Shown here one piece after another: positions 35,492-43,831 of a DNA stretch of 64,000 bases. This DNA is from an uncultured Oscillospiraceae bacterium. Lineage in GTDB: Bacteria; Bacillota; Clostridia; Oscillospirales; Oscillospiraceae. Numbering within the stretch: the first letter of the stretch is position 1; each line of letters begins with the position of its first letter. The DNA lies in the NCBI GenBank assembly GCA_934569225.1, contig CAKTKC010000001.1:186001-250000 (forward strand), given 5' to 3'. A program made the position numbers and the translations under genes. A model generated the notes under the pieces. It had not been told where the DNA came from and made no database searches. It worked only from the letters and a program-made list of their open reading frames with translations.

Positions 35492-36399
35492 AGGAAATTC
35501 TGGTGTTATGCCCCTTCGGCGTAGATAAGGGTTTGCTGGGCAAGGCCGCGGGGCTTTCCGGCGGCGCACTGCGGGTGTTGATTCCGGCAGGGGAGAGCGA
35601 CATTGCCGCGGAATACGGCGCAAGCCGCATTTTTGAACTGAACGCCCCGGAAATCGGGGACGAAAGCGCCTTTGCCGCCTTCCTGGCGGAGACGATCCGC
35701 CGGTGGGGCAGCCAGATCGTGCTGGCTCCGGCGACGGTGCGGATGCGCAGCATCATGCCCATGCTTGCCTGGCAGCTGGATGCGGGACTGACGGCGGACT
35801 GCACCGCCCTGCGTATGGAGGGGGAGCAGCTGATTCAGACCCGTCCGGCTTTCGGAAATTCCCTGATGGCGGACATCCGCTCGTTAAGTGAAATTCAGAT
35901 GGCCACCGTCCGTCCGGGAACGTTCCGGCCGGAAAAGCAGGCGGCCAAAACGCCGACCGTAGAAACCATAACCTATACCCCGGACGAGCGGGTGAAGCTC
36001 CATTCTTTCGGAAGCTTTGCCCAGGGAAAGCCCCTGTCTCAGGCGGAAATCATCGTAGCGGGGGGCATGGGCGTCGGCTCCCAAGCGGGCTTTAAGAAGC
36101 TGGAAGCGCTGGCAAAAAAGCTCGGGGGCAGCCTGGGAGCGTCCCGCACGGCTGTGGAAGCGGGATTTGCGCCCTACCGCTGTCAGGTGGGCATGACGGG
36201 CATTACGGTCTGCCCGAAGCTGTACATCGCCGTGGGAATCAGCGGTGCGGTGCAGCACCTGGCCGGTATGTCCGGCTCCGGGAAGGTCGTCGCCATCAAT
36301 TCGGACCCGAAGGCACCGATCTTTGACTATGCCGACTATGGCATCGTCGGGGATTGGGAAGCCGTTGTAGATAAACTTCTTAAGGAGGAAAACTTATGA
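35488..36399 (+). CDS. etfA: Electron transfer flavoprotein alpha subunit
   Basis: A 303-residue EtfA/FixB protein. The C-terminal FAD domain is intact: GASRTAVEAG, QVGMTGITVCPKLYIAVG, ISGAVQHLAGM and AINSDPKAPIFDYADYGIVG. No N-terminal ferredoxin extension is present, unlike some clostridial EtfA proteins; that role may be taken by the separate Fe-S subunit. It overlaps EtfB and the IolB-like gene, each by ATGA. Confidence 0.93.
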   Translation: MKEILVLCPFGVDKGLLGKAAGLSGGALRVLIPAGESDIAAEYGASRIFELNAPEIGDESAFAAFLAETIRRWGSQIVLAPATVRMRSIMPMLAWQLDAGLTADCTALRMEGEQLIQTRPAFGNSLMADIRSLSEIQMATVRPGTFRPEKQAAKTPTVETITYTPDERVKLHSFGSFAQGKPLSQAEIIVAGGMGVGSQAGFKKLEALAKKLGGSLGASRTAVEAGFAPYRCQVGMTGITVCPKLYIAVGISGAVQHLAGMSGSGKVVAINSDPKAPIFDYADYGIVGDWEAVVDKLLKEENL

Positions 36400-37184
36400 A
36401 TTACAAGAAAACCTATGTTCCTGCCAAGGGCTATACGCCCATCTGCAAGATCGGCGAGTGCAGCCTGAAAAAGCTGGAGTTCGGCATCATCGAGCTGGAC
36501 GCCGGGGAGAAGCTGCCCTTCTACACGGAGGATCGGGAAGTCGCCTTCATCATGCTGGAAGGCCACTGCAACGTTTCTTTCGATGGCGAGCGCCATGAGA
36601 ACATCGGCAACCGCGCCAATGTGTTTGAAAACCGGAAGGCCGAGAGCTTCTACATGCCCCGGGAGCAGCATCTGGAAATCGAAGCCATCGACCATATCAA
36701 GATCGCCGTCTGCGGCACGCCCGTGAAGGAAAAGACCGCTCCCCAGGTGCTTCGGGAGGATCATGTGGTGCTGAAGCTGCTGGGCCGCGTTCCCTACCAG
36801 AGAGAGACCAGCTTCATCATCGACGGCAATTCCAACGCAAAAGTCCTGACCATCGGCGAGGCCTACTGCACCGAGGGCAACTGGGCGGGCTTCCCGCCTC
36901 ACAAGCACGACGAGGACAACATGCCCACCGAGTGCATCGCCGAGGAAATTTACTACTTCCTGTTTGACCCCAAGCAGGGCTTTGCCGTGCAGTGCCTGTA
37001 CACCGCCGACGGCGCTCTGGATGAGGCCTACCGGGTGAAGAACGACGAACTGGTGGAGTTCCCCTACGGCTACCACACCACCGTTTCCACCCCCGGCTAC
37101 CAGACCTACTTCCTGTGGCTGATGGCTGGCGACTATCAGGGCTTCAACCGCAGCAACGACCCGGAGCACGACTGGGTCAAGTAA
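36396..37184 (+). CDS. IolB/KduI-family isomerase (5-deoxy-glucuronate isomerase-like)
   Basis: A 262-residue bicupin protein. The metal-site region PHKHDEDNMPTECIAEEIYYF (in two parts: PHKHDE at about 168-173 and ECIAEEIYYF at about 178-187) and the downstream PYGYHTTVSTPGY are those of IolB, which isomerises 5-deoxy-glucuronate to 5-dehydro-2-deoxy-gluconate. No other upper inositol gene (iolG, iolE, iolD) is seen. With the co-regulated PfkB kinase and class II aldolase it could complete a lower inositol-like route, or act on another uronic acid. Confidence 0.88.
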   Translation: MNYKKTYVPAKGYTPICKIGECSLKKLEFGIIELDAGEKLPFYTEDREVAFIMLEGHCNVSFDGERHENIGNRANVFENRKAESFYMPREQHLEIEAIDHIKIAVCGTPVKEKTAPQVLREDHVVLKLLGRVPYQRETSFIIDGNSNAKVLTIGEAYCTEGNWAGFPPHKHDEDNMPTECIAEEIYYFLFDPKQGFAVQCLYTADGALDEAYRVKNDELVEFPYGYHTTVSTPGYQTYFLWLMAGDYQGFNRSNDPEHDWVK

Positions 37185-37196
37185 TTTCACCGTGTA

Positions 37197-37232
37197 ACCC
37201 CGGGTGAACGGATGGATAGGTTCATCCGGGGT
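37197..37232 (+). other. Intra-operon hairpin without U tract
   Basis: A 13-bp stem (37197-37209 with 37220-37232, one G-U pair) between the isomerase and kinase genes. It may mark an mRNA processing or stabilising point in the long operon. Confidence 0.6.
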
Positions 37233-37255
37233 ATCTTCAATAGGATGGTGCGTAT

Positions 37256-38725
37256 ATGACAGATTACGTTTTGGGTGTGGATATCGGCAGCGGCAGCGTG
37301 AAGCTGACGCTGCTGAGCCGGGAAGGGAAGATCGCTGCCACCGCCGGCTGTGAGTATCCCACCTATTATCCCCATGTCGGCTGGTGCGAGCAGGACCCGG
37401 AGGACTGGTGCCGGGCGTTCAAGACCGCCTTCGGGGATATTCTGAAAACGGCGGGCGTCGGGGCGGAGCGGATCAAGGCTCTGTCCTTTGATGCGGCCAC
37501 CCATACGGCGGTGCTGCTGGGCGAGCAGAAGCAGGTGCTGCGCCGGGCAATCCTCTGGACAGACCAGCGCAGCAAGGCGGAGGTGCAGGAGCTGAAGGAC
37601 ACCTGCCTGGATACCATTATGGATCAGGCGGTGAACGCCCCCACCACGGTCTGGACGCTGCCCCAGCTGATGTGGCTTCGCAGGCATGAGCCGGAAATCT
37701 GGGGACAGATCCGCTATATTCTTTTCGCCAAGGACTATCTTCGCTACCGCATGACCGGCACCATGGAGACGGATACCATCGACGCGGCGGGTTCCATGTT
37801 CTATGACGCAAAGCGGGAACACTGGTCTCAGGAGCTGTGCGCCGTGGGCGGCATCCGGAAGGAATGGCTGCCCCGTCTGTGCAGCCCCACGGACATGGCG
37901 GGCACCATGACCGGGGAACGGGCGGCGGAATTCGGCCTTGCGGAGGGAACCCGGGTTCTGGTAGGCACCACGGATACCGTGATGGAGCTTTTCGCGGCGG
38001 GCAACGTGGAGCCGGGGCATGCCACGGTGAAGCTGGCAACCGCCGGGCGTATCTGCATCGTGACCGACCATGCGCTGGATTCCAAATTTATTTTCAATTA
38101 CCGCCATGTGGTGCCGGGGCTGTGGTATCCCGGCACGGCGACGGCCAGCTGCGCCGCCAGCTACCGCTGGTATCGGGACACCATCGGCCGGGAGCCCTTC
38201 AGCGAGCTGAACGTTCCGGCGGAGAAAATCGCCCCCGGCAGCGACGGCCTGATGTTCCACCCCTACTTAAACGGCGAGCTGACGCCCTACAATGACCCGG
38301 ACTTAAAGGGCAGCTACACCGGCATCAGTTCCAGCCACACCACCGCCCACTTCACCCGAGCTACGCTGGAGGGCGTCGCCATGAGCCTGAAGGACTGCCT
38401 GAACACCCTGAACGGTCTGGGCGTGGAAATGAAGCGGGTGCGCATCATCGGCGGCGGCGCGAAGGGAATGCTCTGGCGTCAGATCGTGGCGGATGTGCTG
38501 GGTCTGGAGCTGCAGAAGGTCAAGGTGGACGATTCCTCCTTCGGCACGGCCATGCTGACCGCCGTGGGAATCGGCTGGTTTGACAGCTTCGCCCACGCGG
38601 CGCAAGTCTGCGTGGAGATCGACTCCGTTTCCAGACCCGACCCGGAGACCCACGCGCTTTACGAGAAGCTGTTCCTGAAATACAAGGCGGTGCATGACGC
38701 GCTGGCGCCGATTTACCGGGGGTGA
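37256..38725 (+). CDS. FGGY-family carbohydrate kinase (xylulokinase-like)
   Basis: A 489-residue two-domain sugar kinase. The N-terminal phosphate loop DIGSGSVKLTLL (about 7-18) and the C-terminal IIGGGAKGMLWRQIVADVLG (about 399-418) with the adenosine-binding glycines are intact. The catalytic Asp is probably in LWTDQRS (about 103). Family substrates include xylulose, gluconate, ribulose and fuculose; sequence alone does not decide. It lies in the RpiR-motif operon with an IolB-like isomerase, so a ketose or aldonic acid is likely. Confidence 0.9.
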   Translation: MTDYVLGVDIGSGSVKLTLLSREGKIAATAGCEYPTYYPHVGWCEQDPEDWCRAFKTAFGDILKTAGVGAERIKALSFDAATHTAVLLGEQKQVLRRAILWTDQRSKAEVQELKDTCLDTIMDQAVNAPTTVWTLPQLMWLRRHEPEIWGQIRYILFAKDYLRYRMTGTMETDTIDAAGSMFYDAKREHWSQELCAVGGIRKEWLPRLCSPTDMAGTMTGERAAEFGLAEGTRVLVGTTDTVMELFAAGNVEPGHATVKLATAGRICIVTDHALDSKFIFNYRHVVPGLWYPGTATASCAASYRWYRDTIGREPFSELNVPAEKIAPGSDGLMFHPYLNGELTPYNDPDLKGSYTGISSSHTTAHFTRATLEGVAMSLKDCLNTLNGLGVEMKRVRIIGGGAKGMLWRQIVADVLGLELQKVKVDDSSFGTAMLTAVGIGWFDSFAHAAQVCVEIDSVSRPDPETHALYEKLFLKYKAVHDALAPIYRG

Positions 38726-38729
38726 GTCC

Positions 38730-39932
38730 ATGACAAGGGAAATACCGATTTTGGCCAGCTGCGACGTGCTGGTCTGCGGCGGCGGCTTCGGCGGAATATC
38801 CGCCGCATTGGCGGCGGCGAGGCTGGGGAAACGGGTGATTCTGCTGGAAAAGCAGTACGTTTTGGGCGGCCTGGGGACGGCGGGACTGGTCACCATTTAT
38901 CTCCCGCTGTGTGACGGCGTCGGTCATCAGGTTTCCTTCGGACTGGCGGAGGAACTGCTCCGGCTGTCCATTTCCATGGGCGCGGAGGACGAATACCCTG
39001 CCAATTGGCTGGATAGGACAGACCCGGCGGGGCGGACGGAAAAGGATCACCGCTTCCGGGTACGCTATAACCCCTGGCTCTTTGCCATTCTGGCCGAGCA
39101 GGAGCTGATCAGGGCGGGAGTGAAAATTCTCTACGGCTGCTACGGTGTGGACGCGGAGGTACGGGAAGACCGCATTCATTCGGTCATCGTGGAAAGCATC
39201 TCCGGCAGGCAGAAAATCTGCACCCGCACCGTGGTGGACGCCACGGGAGATGCCTGCATTGCCCATCTTGCCGGTGCGCCGACGGAAACCCATCAGCAGG
39301 GCAACATTCTGGCAGCCTGGTACTACTCCCTGGGCAGCGAGGGCTACCGGCTCAACATGCTGGGCTTTTCTGATGTTCCGGCGGAGGAAGATGCCGGGCG
39401 AACGGCGCGTCCCCTGCTTGACCGCCGGTTTGGCGGCCTGGACTGTGGGGAAGTGTCGGAAATGATGCAGTATTCCCACGCCTCGACCCTGAATGACATC
39501 CGGAAAAAGCGCCGCAGCGACCCTTCCTGGGTGCCCACCGCCATTGCGACCATGCCCCAGCTGCGCATGACCCGGCGGATTCAGGGGGAATACACCCTGG
39601 ACGATGGGGAAATGCACAAGTACTTCGCCGATTCCGTGGGCATGGTCTCCGACTGGAGAAAGCGGGGGCCGATTTATGAAGTCCCGTTTTCCACGCTGTA
39701 TTCCGCCAAGGTAAAGAATCTGATCATGGCGGGACGGTGTACCTCCGTGACGGACGCCATGTGGGACATCATGCGGGTGATCCCCTGCTGCGCTGTCACC
39801 GGACAGGCCGCCGGTACTGCGGCCGCGCTGACAGAGAACTTTCCCCAGATGGATATCGGCCAATTGCAGCAGACGCTGAAAGACGGCGGCGTGATCCTCC
39901 ACGAGCGGGAATTGAACATTGGAAAATTATAA
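38730..39932 (+). CDS. FAD-dependent oxidoreductase (FAD_oxidored family)
   Basis: A 400-residue flavoprotein with an N-terminal dinucleotide fold (CGGGFGGISAALAAARLG, about 13-30, and LLEKQYVLGGLGT) and the C-terminal RVIPCCAVTGQAAGTAAAL, typical of PF12831 enzymes. Members of this group include poorly characterised enzymes found beside sugar-catabolic genes in gut bacteria. Its redox substrate is unknown. It begins 4 nt after the kinase stop. Confidence 0.85.
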   Translation: MTREIPILASCDVLVCGGGFGGISAALAAARLGKRVILLEKQYVLGGLGTAGLVTIYLPLCDGVGHQVSFGLAEELLRLSISMGAEDEYPANWLDRTDPAGRTEKDHRFRVRYNPWLFAILAEQELIRAGVKILYGCYGVDAEVREDRIHSVIVESISGRQKICTRTVVDATGDACIAHLAGAPTETHQQGNILAAWYYSLGSEGYRLNMLGFSDVPAEEDAGRTARPLLDRRFGGLDCGEVSEMMQYSHASTLNDIRKKRRSDPSWVPTAIATMPQLRMTRRIQGEYTLDDGEMHKYFADSVGMVSDWRKRGPIYEVPFSTLYSAKVKNLIMAGRCTSVTDAMWDIMRVIPCCAVTGQAAGTAAALTENFPQMDIGQLQQTLKDGGVILHERELNIGKL

Positions 39933-39937
39933 GTGAA

Positions 39938-40125
39938 TCGGAAAATTACAATTGAAAAAAATCCGAAAATAATGTATCCTTATGATGTATTGACACCGGC
40001 CGTATGATACCCTGCACCGGCCGTGTGGAGCGTCGGAAAATAACAATCAGAAAAAATAAGAAATGAGGTACTCTTATGGCATATCAACACTGGTCCTATG
40101 ACACCCTGCACCGGCTGTGCATGGA
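39938..40125 (+). repeat. Decayed tandem duplication of a gene leader and first codons
   Basis: Unit A (39938-40031) and unit B (40033-40125) align with about three-quarters identity and one gap. Unit B holds the leader and first 16 or so codons of the Ldh2-family gene. Unit A has the same leader and an ATG at 39982, but its frame is ATG-ATG-TAT-TGA, so it gives only a three-residue peptide. Beyond that stop, the conceptual frame YDTLHR is identical to residues 8-13 of the real gene. Confidence 0.7.
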
Positions 40126-41203
40126 AGCGTTCCAGAAGTTCGGCTTCACCGAAGCGGAAGCGGACATCATCCAGGACGTTCTGCTGACCGCTGACCTGTA
40201 CGGCATCGAGTCCCACGGTATGCAGCGGATGGTCCGCTACCACAAGTGCATCGAAAAAGGCATGATCGACGTTCATGCCAAGCCCGAAGTGGTGTTCGAG
40301 ACCCCCATCTCCGCCGTCATTGACGCCCATGAGGCCATGGGTCAGCTGGTTTCTCACAAGGCTATGGAAATGGCCATCGAGAAGGCCAAGACCACCGGCG
40401 TGGGCATCGTCTCCGTCCGGAATTCCAACCACTACGGCATCGCGGGCTACTATGCCAAGATGGCCTGCAAGGAGGGCCTGATGGGCTTCTCCTGCACCAA
40501 CTCCGAAGCCATCATGGTTCCCACCTTTGCCCGGAAGGCCATGCTGGGCTCCAACCCCATCGCCTGCGCGTTCCCCGCAGAACCCTACGACTTCTTCTTC
40601 GACGCTTCCACCACGGTTGTCACCCGCGGCAAGCTGGAGATGTACAACAAGATGGAAAAGCCCCTGCCCGAGGGCTGGGCTTTGGACAAGGACGGTCACC
40701 CCTCCACGAATGCTCCCGACGTGCTGGCGAACATCGTGGCGAAGAAGGGTGGCGGCATCATGCCTCTGGGCGGCTCCACGGAGCAGCTGGGCAGCCACAA
40801 GGGCTACGGCTATGGTATGCTGTGTGAGATTTTCTCCTCCATTCTGTCCATGGGCGCAACTTCCAACTACTGCATGACCGGCGGAAAGGGTCAGATCTGC
40901 CATGGCTTCATGGCCATCAACCCTGCATACTTCGGCGACCCCGCCGCCATCAAGGAGCATTTCTCCAAGTACCTGCAGGAGCTGCGGGACGCGCCCAAGG
41001 CCGACGGCCAGGAGCGCATCTACACCCACGGCGAGAAGGAAGTTGCCGCGGTGAAGCGCATCATGGAAAACGGCATCCCCGTCAACGACAACACCATGGT
41101 GGAAGTGCTTGACCTGTGCAACTATCTGGGCATGGACTTTGGTTCCTACTTCGGCGATTATCGTCCTCCCGTCAAGAAGGACGTTTTCAAGGGTAACTAC
41201 TAA
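40076..41203 (+). CDS. Ldh2/malate-dehydrogenase-family oxidoreductase
   Basis: A 375-residue NAD(P)-dependent 2-hydroxy-acid dehydrogenase of the family with YiaK, DpkA and sulfolactate dehydrogenase. Family sites: ESHGMQRM with the catalytic His (about 45-52), VRNSNHYGIAGYYAKMA (about 116-132), SNPIACAFP and KGYGYGMLCEI. It should oxidise a 2-hydroxy acid to a 2-oxo acid, or do the reverse. ATG at 40076, with ATGAGG upstream. A decayed copy of its 5' end lies just before it. Confidence 0.92.
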   Translation: MAYQHWSYDTLHRLCMEAFQKFGFTEAEADIIQDVLLTADLYGIESHGMQRMVRYHKCIEKGMIDVHAKPEVVFETPISAVIDAHEAMGQLVSHKAMEMAIEKAKTTGVGIVSVRNSNHYGIAGYYAKMACKEGLMGFSCTNSEAIMVPTFARKAMLGSNPIACAFPAEPYDFFFDASTTVVTRGKLEMYNKMEKPLPEGWALDKDGHPSTNAPDVLANIVAKKGGGIMPLGGSTEQLGSHKGYGYGMLCEIFSSILSMGATSNYCMTGGKGQICHGFMAINPAYFGDPAAIKEHFSKYLQELRDAPKADGQERIYTHGEKEVAAVKRIMENGIPVNDNTMVEVLDLCNYLGMDFGSYFGDYRPPVKKDVFKGNY

Positions 41204-41214
41204 AATAAGAGACA

Positions 41215-41239
41215 GGGAACCGGCCAACTGCCGGTTCCC
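41215..41239 (+). other. Intra-operon hairpin without U tract
   Basis: A perfect 10-bp stem (41215-41224 with 41230-41239), loop CAACT, between the Ldh2-family and LarA-like genes. Confidence 0.6.
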
Positions 41240-41266
41240 GACGACAAACCTGTGGGAGGATCCTTT

Positions 41267-42529
41267 ATGATCGCGATTCCTTACGGCAAGAGCCATCTGG
41301 ATTTTACATTTCCTTATAACGGTCTGCTGACCTCCCGTGTGGACGAGCTGAAAAGCGACCGCACCGGCCGGGAGCTGGTGGAGGAAGCCATGGCATCGCC
41401 CATTGGAACGCCCACCCTGGCCGCCCTCGCGGCAGGGAAGAAACGCTGCACCATCATCATTTCCGACCACACCCGCCCCGTGCCCAGCCGGGACATCCTG
41501 CCCCCCATGCTGGCGCAGCTCCGGCAGGGGAACCCGGAAATTCAGGTGACACTGCTGGTAGCCACCGGCTTCCATCGGCTCACCACGACCGCCGAGCTGG
41601 AAGCCAAGCTGGGGAAGGAAATTGCCGGTTCTGAGAAAATCGTCGTCCACGATGCCTTTGACCCGGAATCCAATGTTCAGATCGGCGTTCTGCCCTCCGG
41701 CGCGCCGCTGGTCATCGACCGGACGGCGGTGGACACCGACCTACTCATTGCGGAGGGCTTCATTGAGCCGCACTTCTTCGCCGGTTTCTCCGGCGGGCGC
41801 AAGAGCATCCTGCCCGGCGTCTGCGATAAGACGACGGTGCTGGGCAACCACTGCGGCGCGTTTATCGCCTCCCCTTATGCCCGCACGGGCATTCTGGAGG
41901 GCAACCCCCTTCACCGGGACATGGTAGCGGCGGCAGAGATGGCAAAGCTGGCGTACATCGTCAATGTGGTCATCGACGAGGAGAAAAAGACGGTCGCGGC
42001 CTTTGCGGGGGATTTCCGGAAGGCGCACGAGGCCGGCGTGGCGTTCCTGCGGCAGTACTGCGAGGTGCAGGCCGTCCCCGGGGACATCGTTGTCACCTCC
42101 AACGGCGGTGCGCCGCTGGATCAGAACATCTACCAGAGCGTCAAGGGGCTGACTGCGGCGGAGGCTTCCGCCAAAGAGGGCGCGGTGCTGATCATGTGCG
42201 CCGAGCTGGCCGACGGCACCGGCGGCGAGGGCTTCTATACCTCCCTCCGGGACTGCGAAACCCCTGCGGCGCATTTTGAGCAGTGCGTCAATACCCCCCA
42301 GTCGGAGACCATTCCCGACCAGTGGGAGAGCCAGATCCTGGCGAGACTGCTCATGAAGCACCGGGTGATCTTTGTTTCCCGTCCGGAAATGGAGAAGACC
42401 CTCCGGGAGATGAAGCTGGACTACGCCCCTGATCTGGAAACCGCCATGGCCATGGCAAAGCAGGACAAGGGCGAAAACGCCTCCGTCACCCTGATTCCCA
42501 ACGGTATTTCCGTTATGGTAAAATCATAA
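41267..42529 (+). CDS. LarA-like nickel-pincer racemase/epimerase family protein
   Basis: A 420-residue LarA (DUF2088) family protein. Family motifs: LPYGK-like IPYGKSHLDF at the N-terminus, ISDHTRPVPSRDILP (about 65-79), and EPHFFAGFSGGRKSILPG (about 163-180), where the Lys of GGRKS matches the residue that attaches the nickel-pincer cofactor in lactate racemase. LarA homologues epimerise 2-hydroxy acids. In this operon it probably changes the C2 configuration of the acid used by the FAD- or NAD-linked dehydrogenases. The cofactor genes larB, larC and larE are not in the window. GGGAGGA precedes ATG 41267. Confidence 0.9.
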   Translation: MIAIPYGKSHLDFTFPYNGLLTSRVDELKSDRTGRELVEEAMASPIGTPTLAALAAGKKRCTIIISDHTRPVPSRDILPPMLAQLRQGNPEIQVTLLVATGFHRLTTTAELEAKLGKEIAGSEKIVVHDAFDPESNVQIGVLPSGAPLVIDRTAVDTDLLIAEGFIEPHFFAGFSGGRKSILPGVCDKTTVLGNHCGAFIASPYARTGILEGNPLHRDMVAAAEMAKLAYIVNVVIDEEKKTVAAFAGDFRKAHEAGVAFLRQYCEVQAVPGDIVVTSNGGAPLDQNIYQSVKGLTAAEASAKEGAVLIMCAELADGTGGEGFYTSLRDCETPAAHFEQCVNTPQSETIPDQWESQILARLLMKHRVIFVSRPEMEKTLREMKLDYAPDLETAMAMAKQDKGENASVTLIPNGISVMVKS

Positions 42530-42559
42530 ATTATTACATCAACAAAAAGGAGAAAAACT

Positions 42560-43732
42560 ATGGATTACGCAAAAGAGTCCCTGCGGCTTCACAAGGAGTG
42601 GGGCGGCAAGATCGAGGTCATCTGCAAGGTTCCCTGCAAGACCAAGGACGATCTGTCCCTGGCCTACACCCCTGGCGTTGCCCGGCCCTGCCTGGAGATC
42701 CAGAAGGACATCGACAAGTCCTATGAGCTGACCCGCCGCCACAACCTGTGCGCCGTTATCACCGACGGTACCGCCGTTCTGGGTCTGGGCGACATCGGCC
42801 CCGAGGCCGGTATGCCCGTTATGGAGGGCAAGTGCGCCCTGTTCAAGGCCTTTGCCGACGTGGACGCCTTCCCCCTGTGCGTCAAGACCCACGATGTGGA
42901 TGAGTTCGTCAACGCCGTGTACCTGATGAGCGGCTCCTTCGGCGGCATCAACCTGGAGGATATCTCCGCCCCCCGGTGCTTCGAGATCGAGCGGAAGCTG
43001 AAGGAAAAGTGCGACATTCCCATCTTCCACGACGACCAGCACGGCACCGCCGTCATCACCCTGGCCGGTCTGACCAACGCGCTGAAGGTCGTGGGCAAGA
43101 AGAAGGAGGACGTGAAGATAGTCACCTCCGGCGCGGGCGCTGCCGCTATTGCCATCGTCAAGCTGCTGCTGTCCTCCGGCTTCAAGAATGTGACCATGTG
43201 CGACCGCAAGGGCGCGATCTACGCGGGTCGTGACGGCCTGAACTGGATCAAGGAAGAGATGGCGCAGGTCACAAATCTGGACAAGAAGGCCGGTTCTCTT
43301 GCCGACATGCTGGTAGGCGCCGACGTGTTCATCGGCGTGTCCGCCCCCGGCATGGTGACGAAGGAAATGGTGCAGACCATGAACAAGGACGCCATCATCT
43401 TTGCCTGTGCCAACCCCACCCCGGAAATCTTCCCGGATGAAGCCAAGGCAGGCGGCGCAAAGGTCGTCTCCACCGGCCGCAGCGACTATCCCAACCAGAT
43501 CAACAACGTTCTGGCGTTCCCCGGCATTTTCCGCGGCGCTTTTGACGTTCGCGCCAGCGACATCAATGAGGAAATGAAGATCGCCGCCTCCAACGCGCTG
43601 GCGAATCTGATCTCCGACGAGGAGCTGAACGAGAACTATATCATCCCCGCCGCCTTCGATCCCAGAGTCGGCCCCGCCGTGGCGAAAGCCGTAGCCGAAG
43701 CCGCCCGGAAGTCCGGCGTCGCGAGACTGTAA
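42560..43732 (+). CDS. NAD(P)-dependent malic enzyme
   Basis: A 390-residue short-form malic enzyme converting malate to pyruvate and CO2. Catalytic Tyr and Lys lie in LAYTPGVARP (about 34-43) and MEGKCALFKAFADVDAFP (about 91-108); the metal site is in FHDDQHGTAV (about 157-166); the NAD domain has SGAGAAAIAI. It closes the large operon and implies that malate is an intermediate or that the pathway feeds pyruvate. AAGGAG precedes the ATG. Confidence 0.94.
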   Translation: MDYAKESLRLHKEWGGKIEVICKVPCKTKDDLSLAYTPGVARPCLEIQKDIDKSYELTRRHNLCAVITDGTAVLGLGDIGPEAGMPVMEGKCALFKAFADVDAFPLCVKTHDVDEFVNAVYLMSGSFGGINLEDISAPRCFEIERKLKEKCDIPIFHDDQHGTAVITLAGLTNALKVVGKKKEDVKIVTSGAGAAAIAIVKLLLSSGFKNVTMCDRKGAIYAGRDGLNWIKEEMAQVTNLDKKAGSLADMLVGADVFIGVSAPGMVTKEMVQTMNKDAIIFACANPTPEIFPDEAKAGGAKVVSTGRSDYPNQINNVLAFPGIFRGAFDVRASDINEEMKIAASNALANLISDEELNENYIIPAAFDPRVGPAVAKAVAEAARKSGVARL

Positions 43733-43788
43733 GGGAGAAAAGTCCAACCCTGCGGCCATCACGATTTTTGCGGAAGACATAACAAAGA

Positions 43789-43831
43789 AACGCCCACACG
43801 GGAACGCATGTTCCCGTGTGGGCGTTTTTTT
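43789..43831. terminator. Bidirectional terminator between convergent operons
   Basis: A 16-bp stem (43789-43804 with 43811-43826) is followed by seven T on the plus strand. On the minus strand it is followed by TTTCTTT, so it can end both the dehydrogenase operon and the GH3 operon. Confidence 0.92.

Noticed and set aside
36396..37184. Assignment of the whole region as a myo-inositol catabolic locus
   Set aside because: Only an IolB-like protein, a PfkB kinase and a class II aldolase fit. No iolD or iolE homologue is present, so the label would overstate the evidence.
39988..40012. Internal promoter starting with TTGACA before the Ldh2-family gene
   Set aside because: No -10 box lies at 16-18 bp; TATGAT is only 8 bp away. 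The sequence is better explained by the duplicated gene start.
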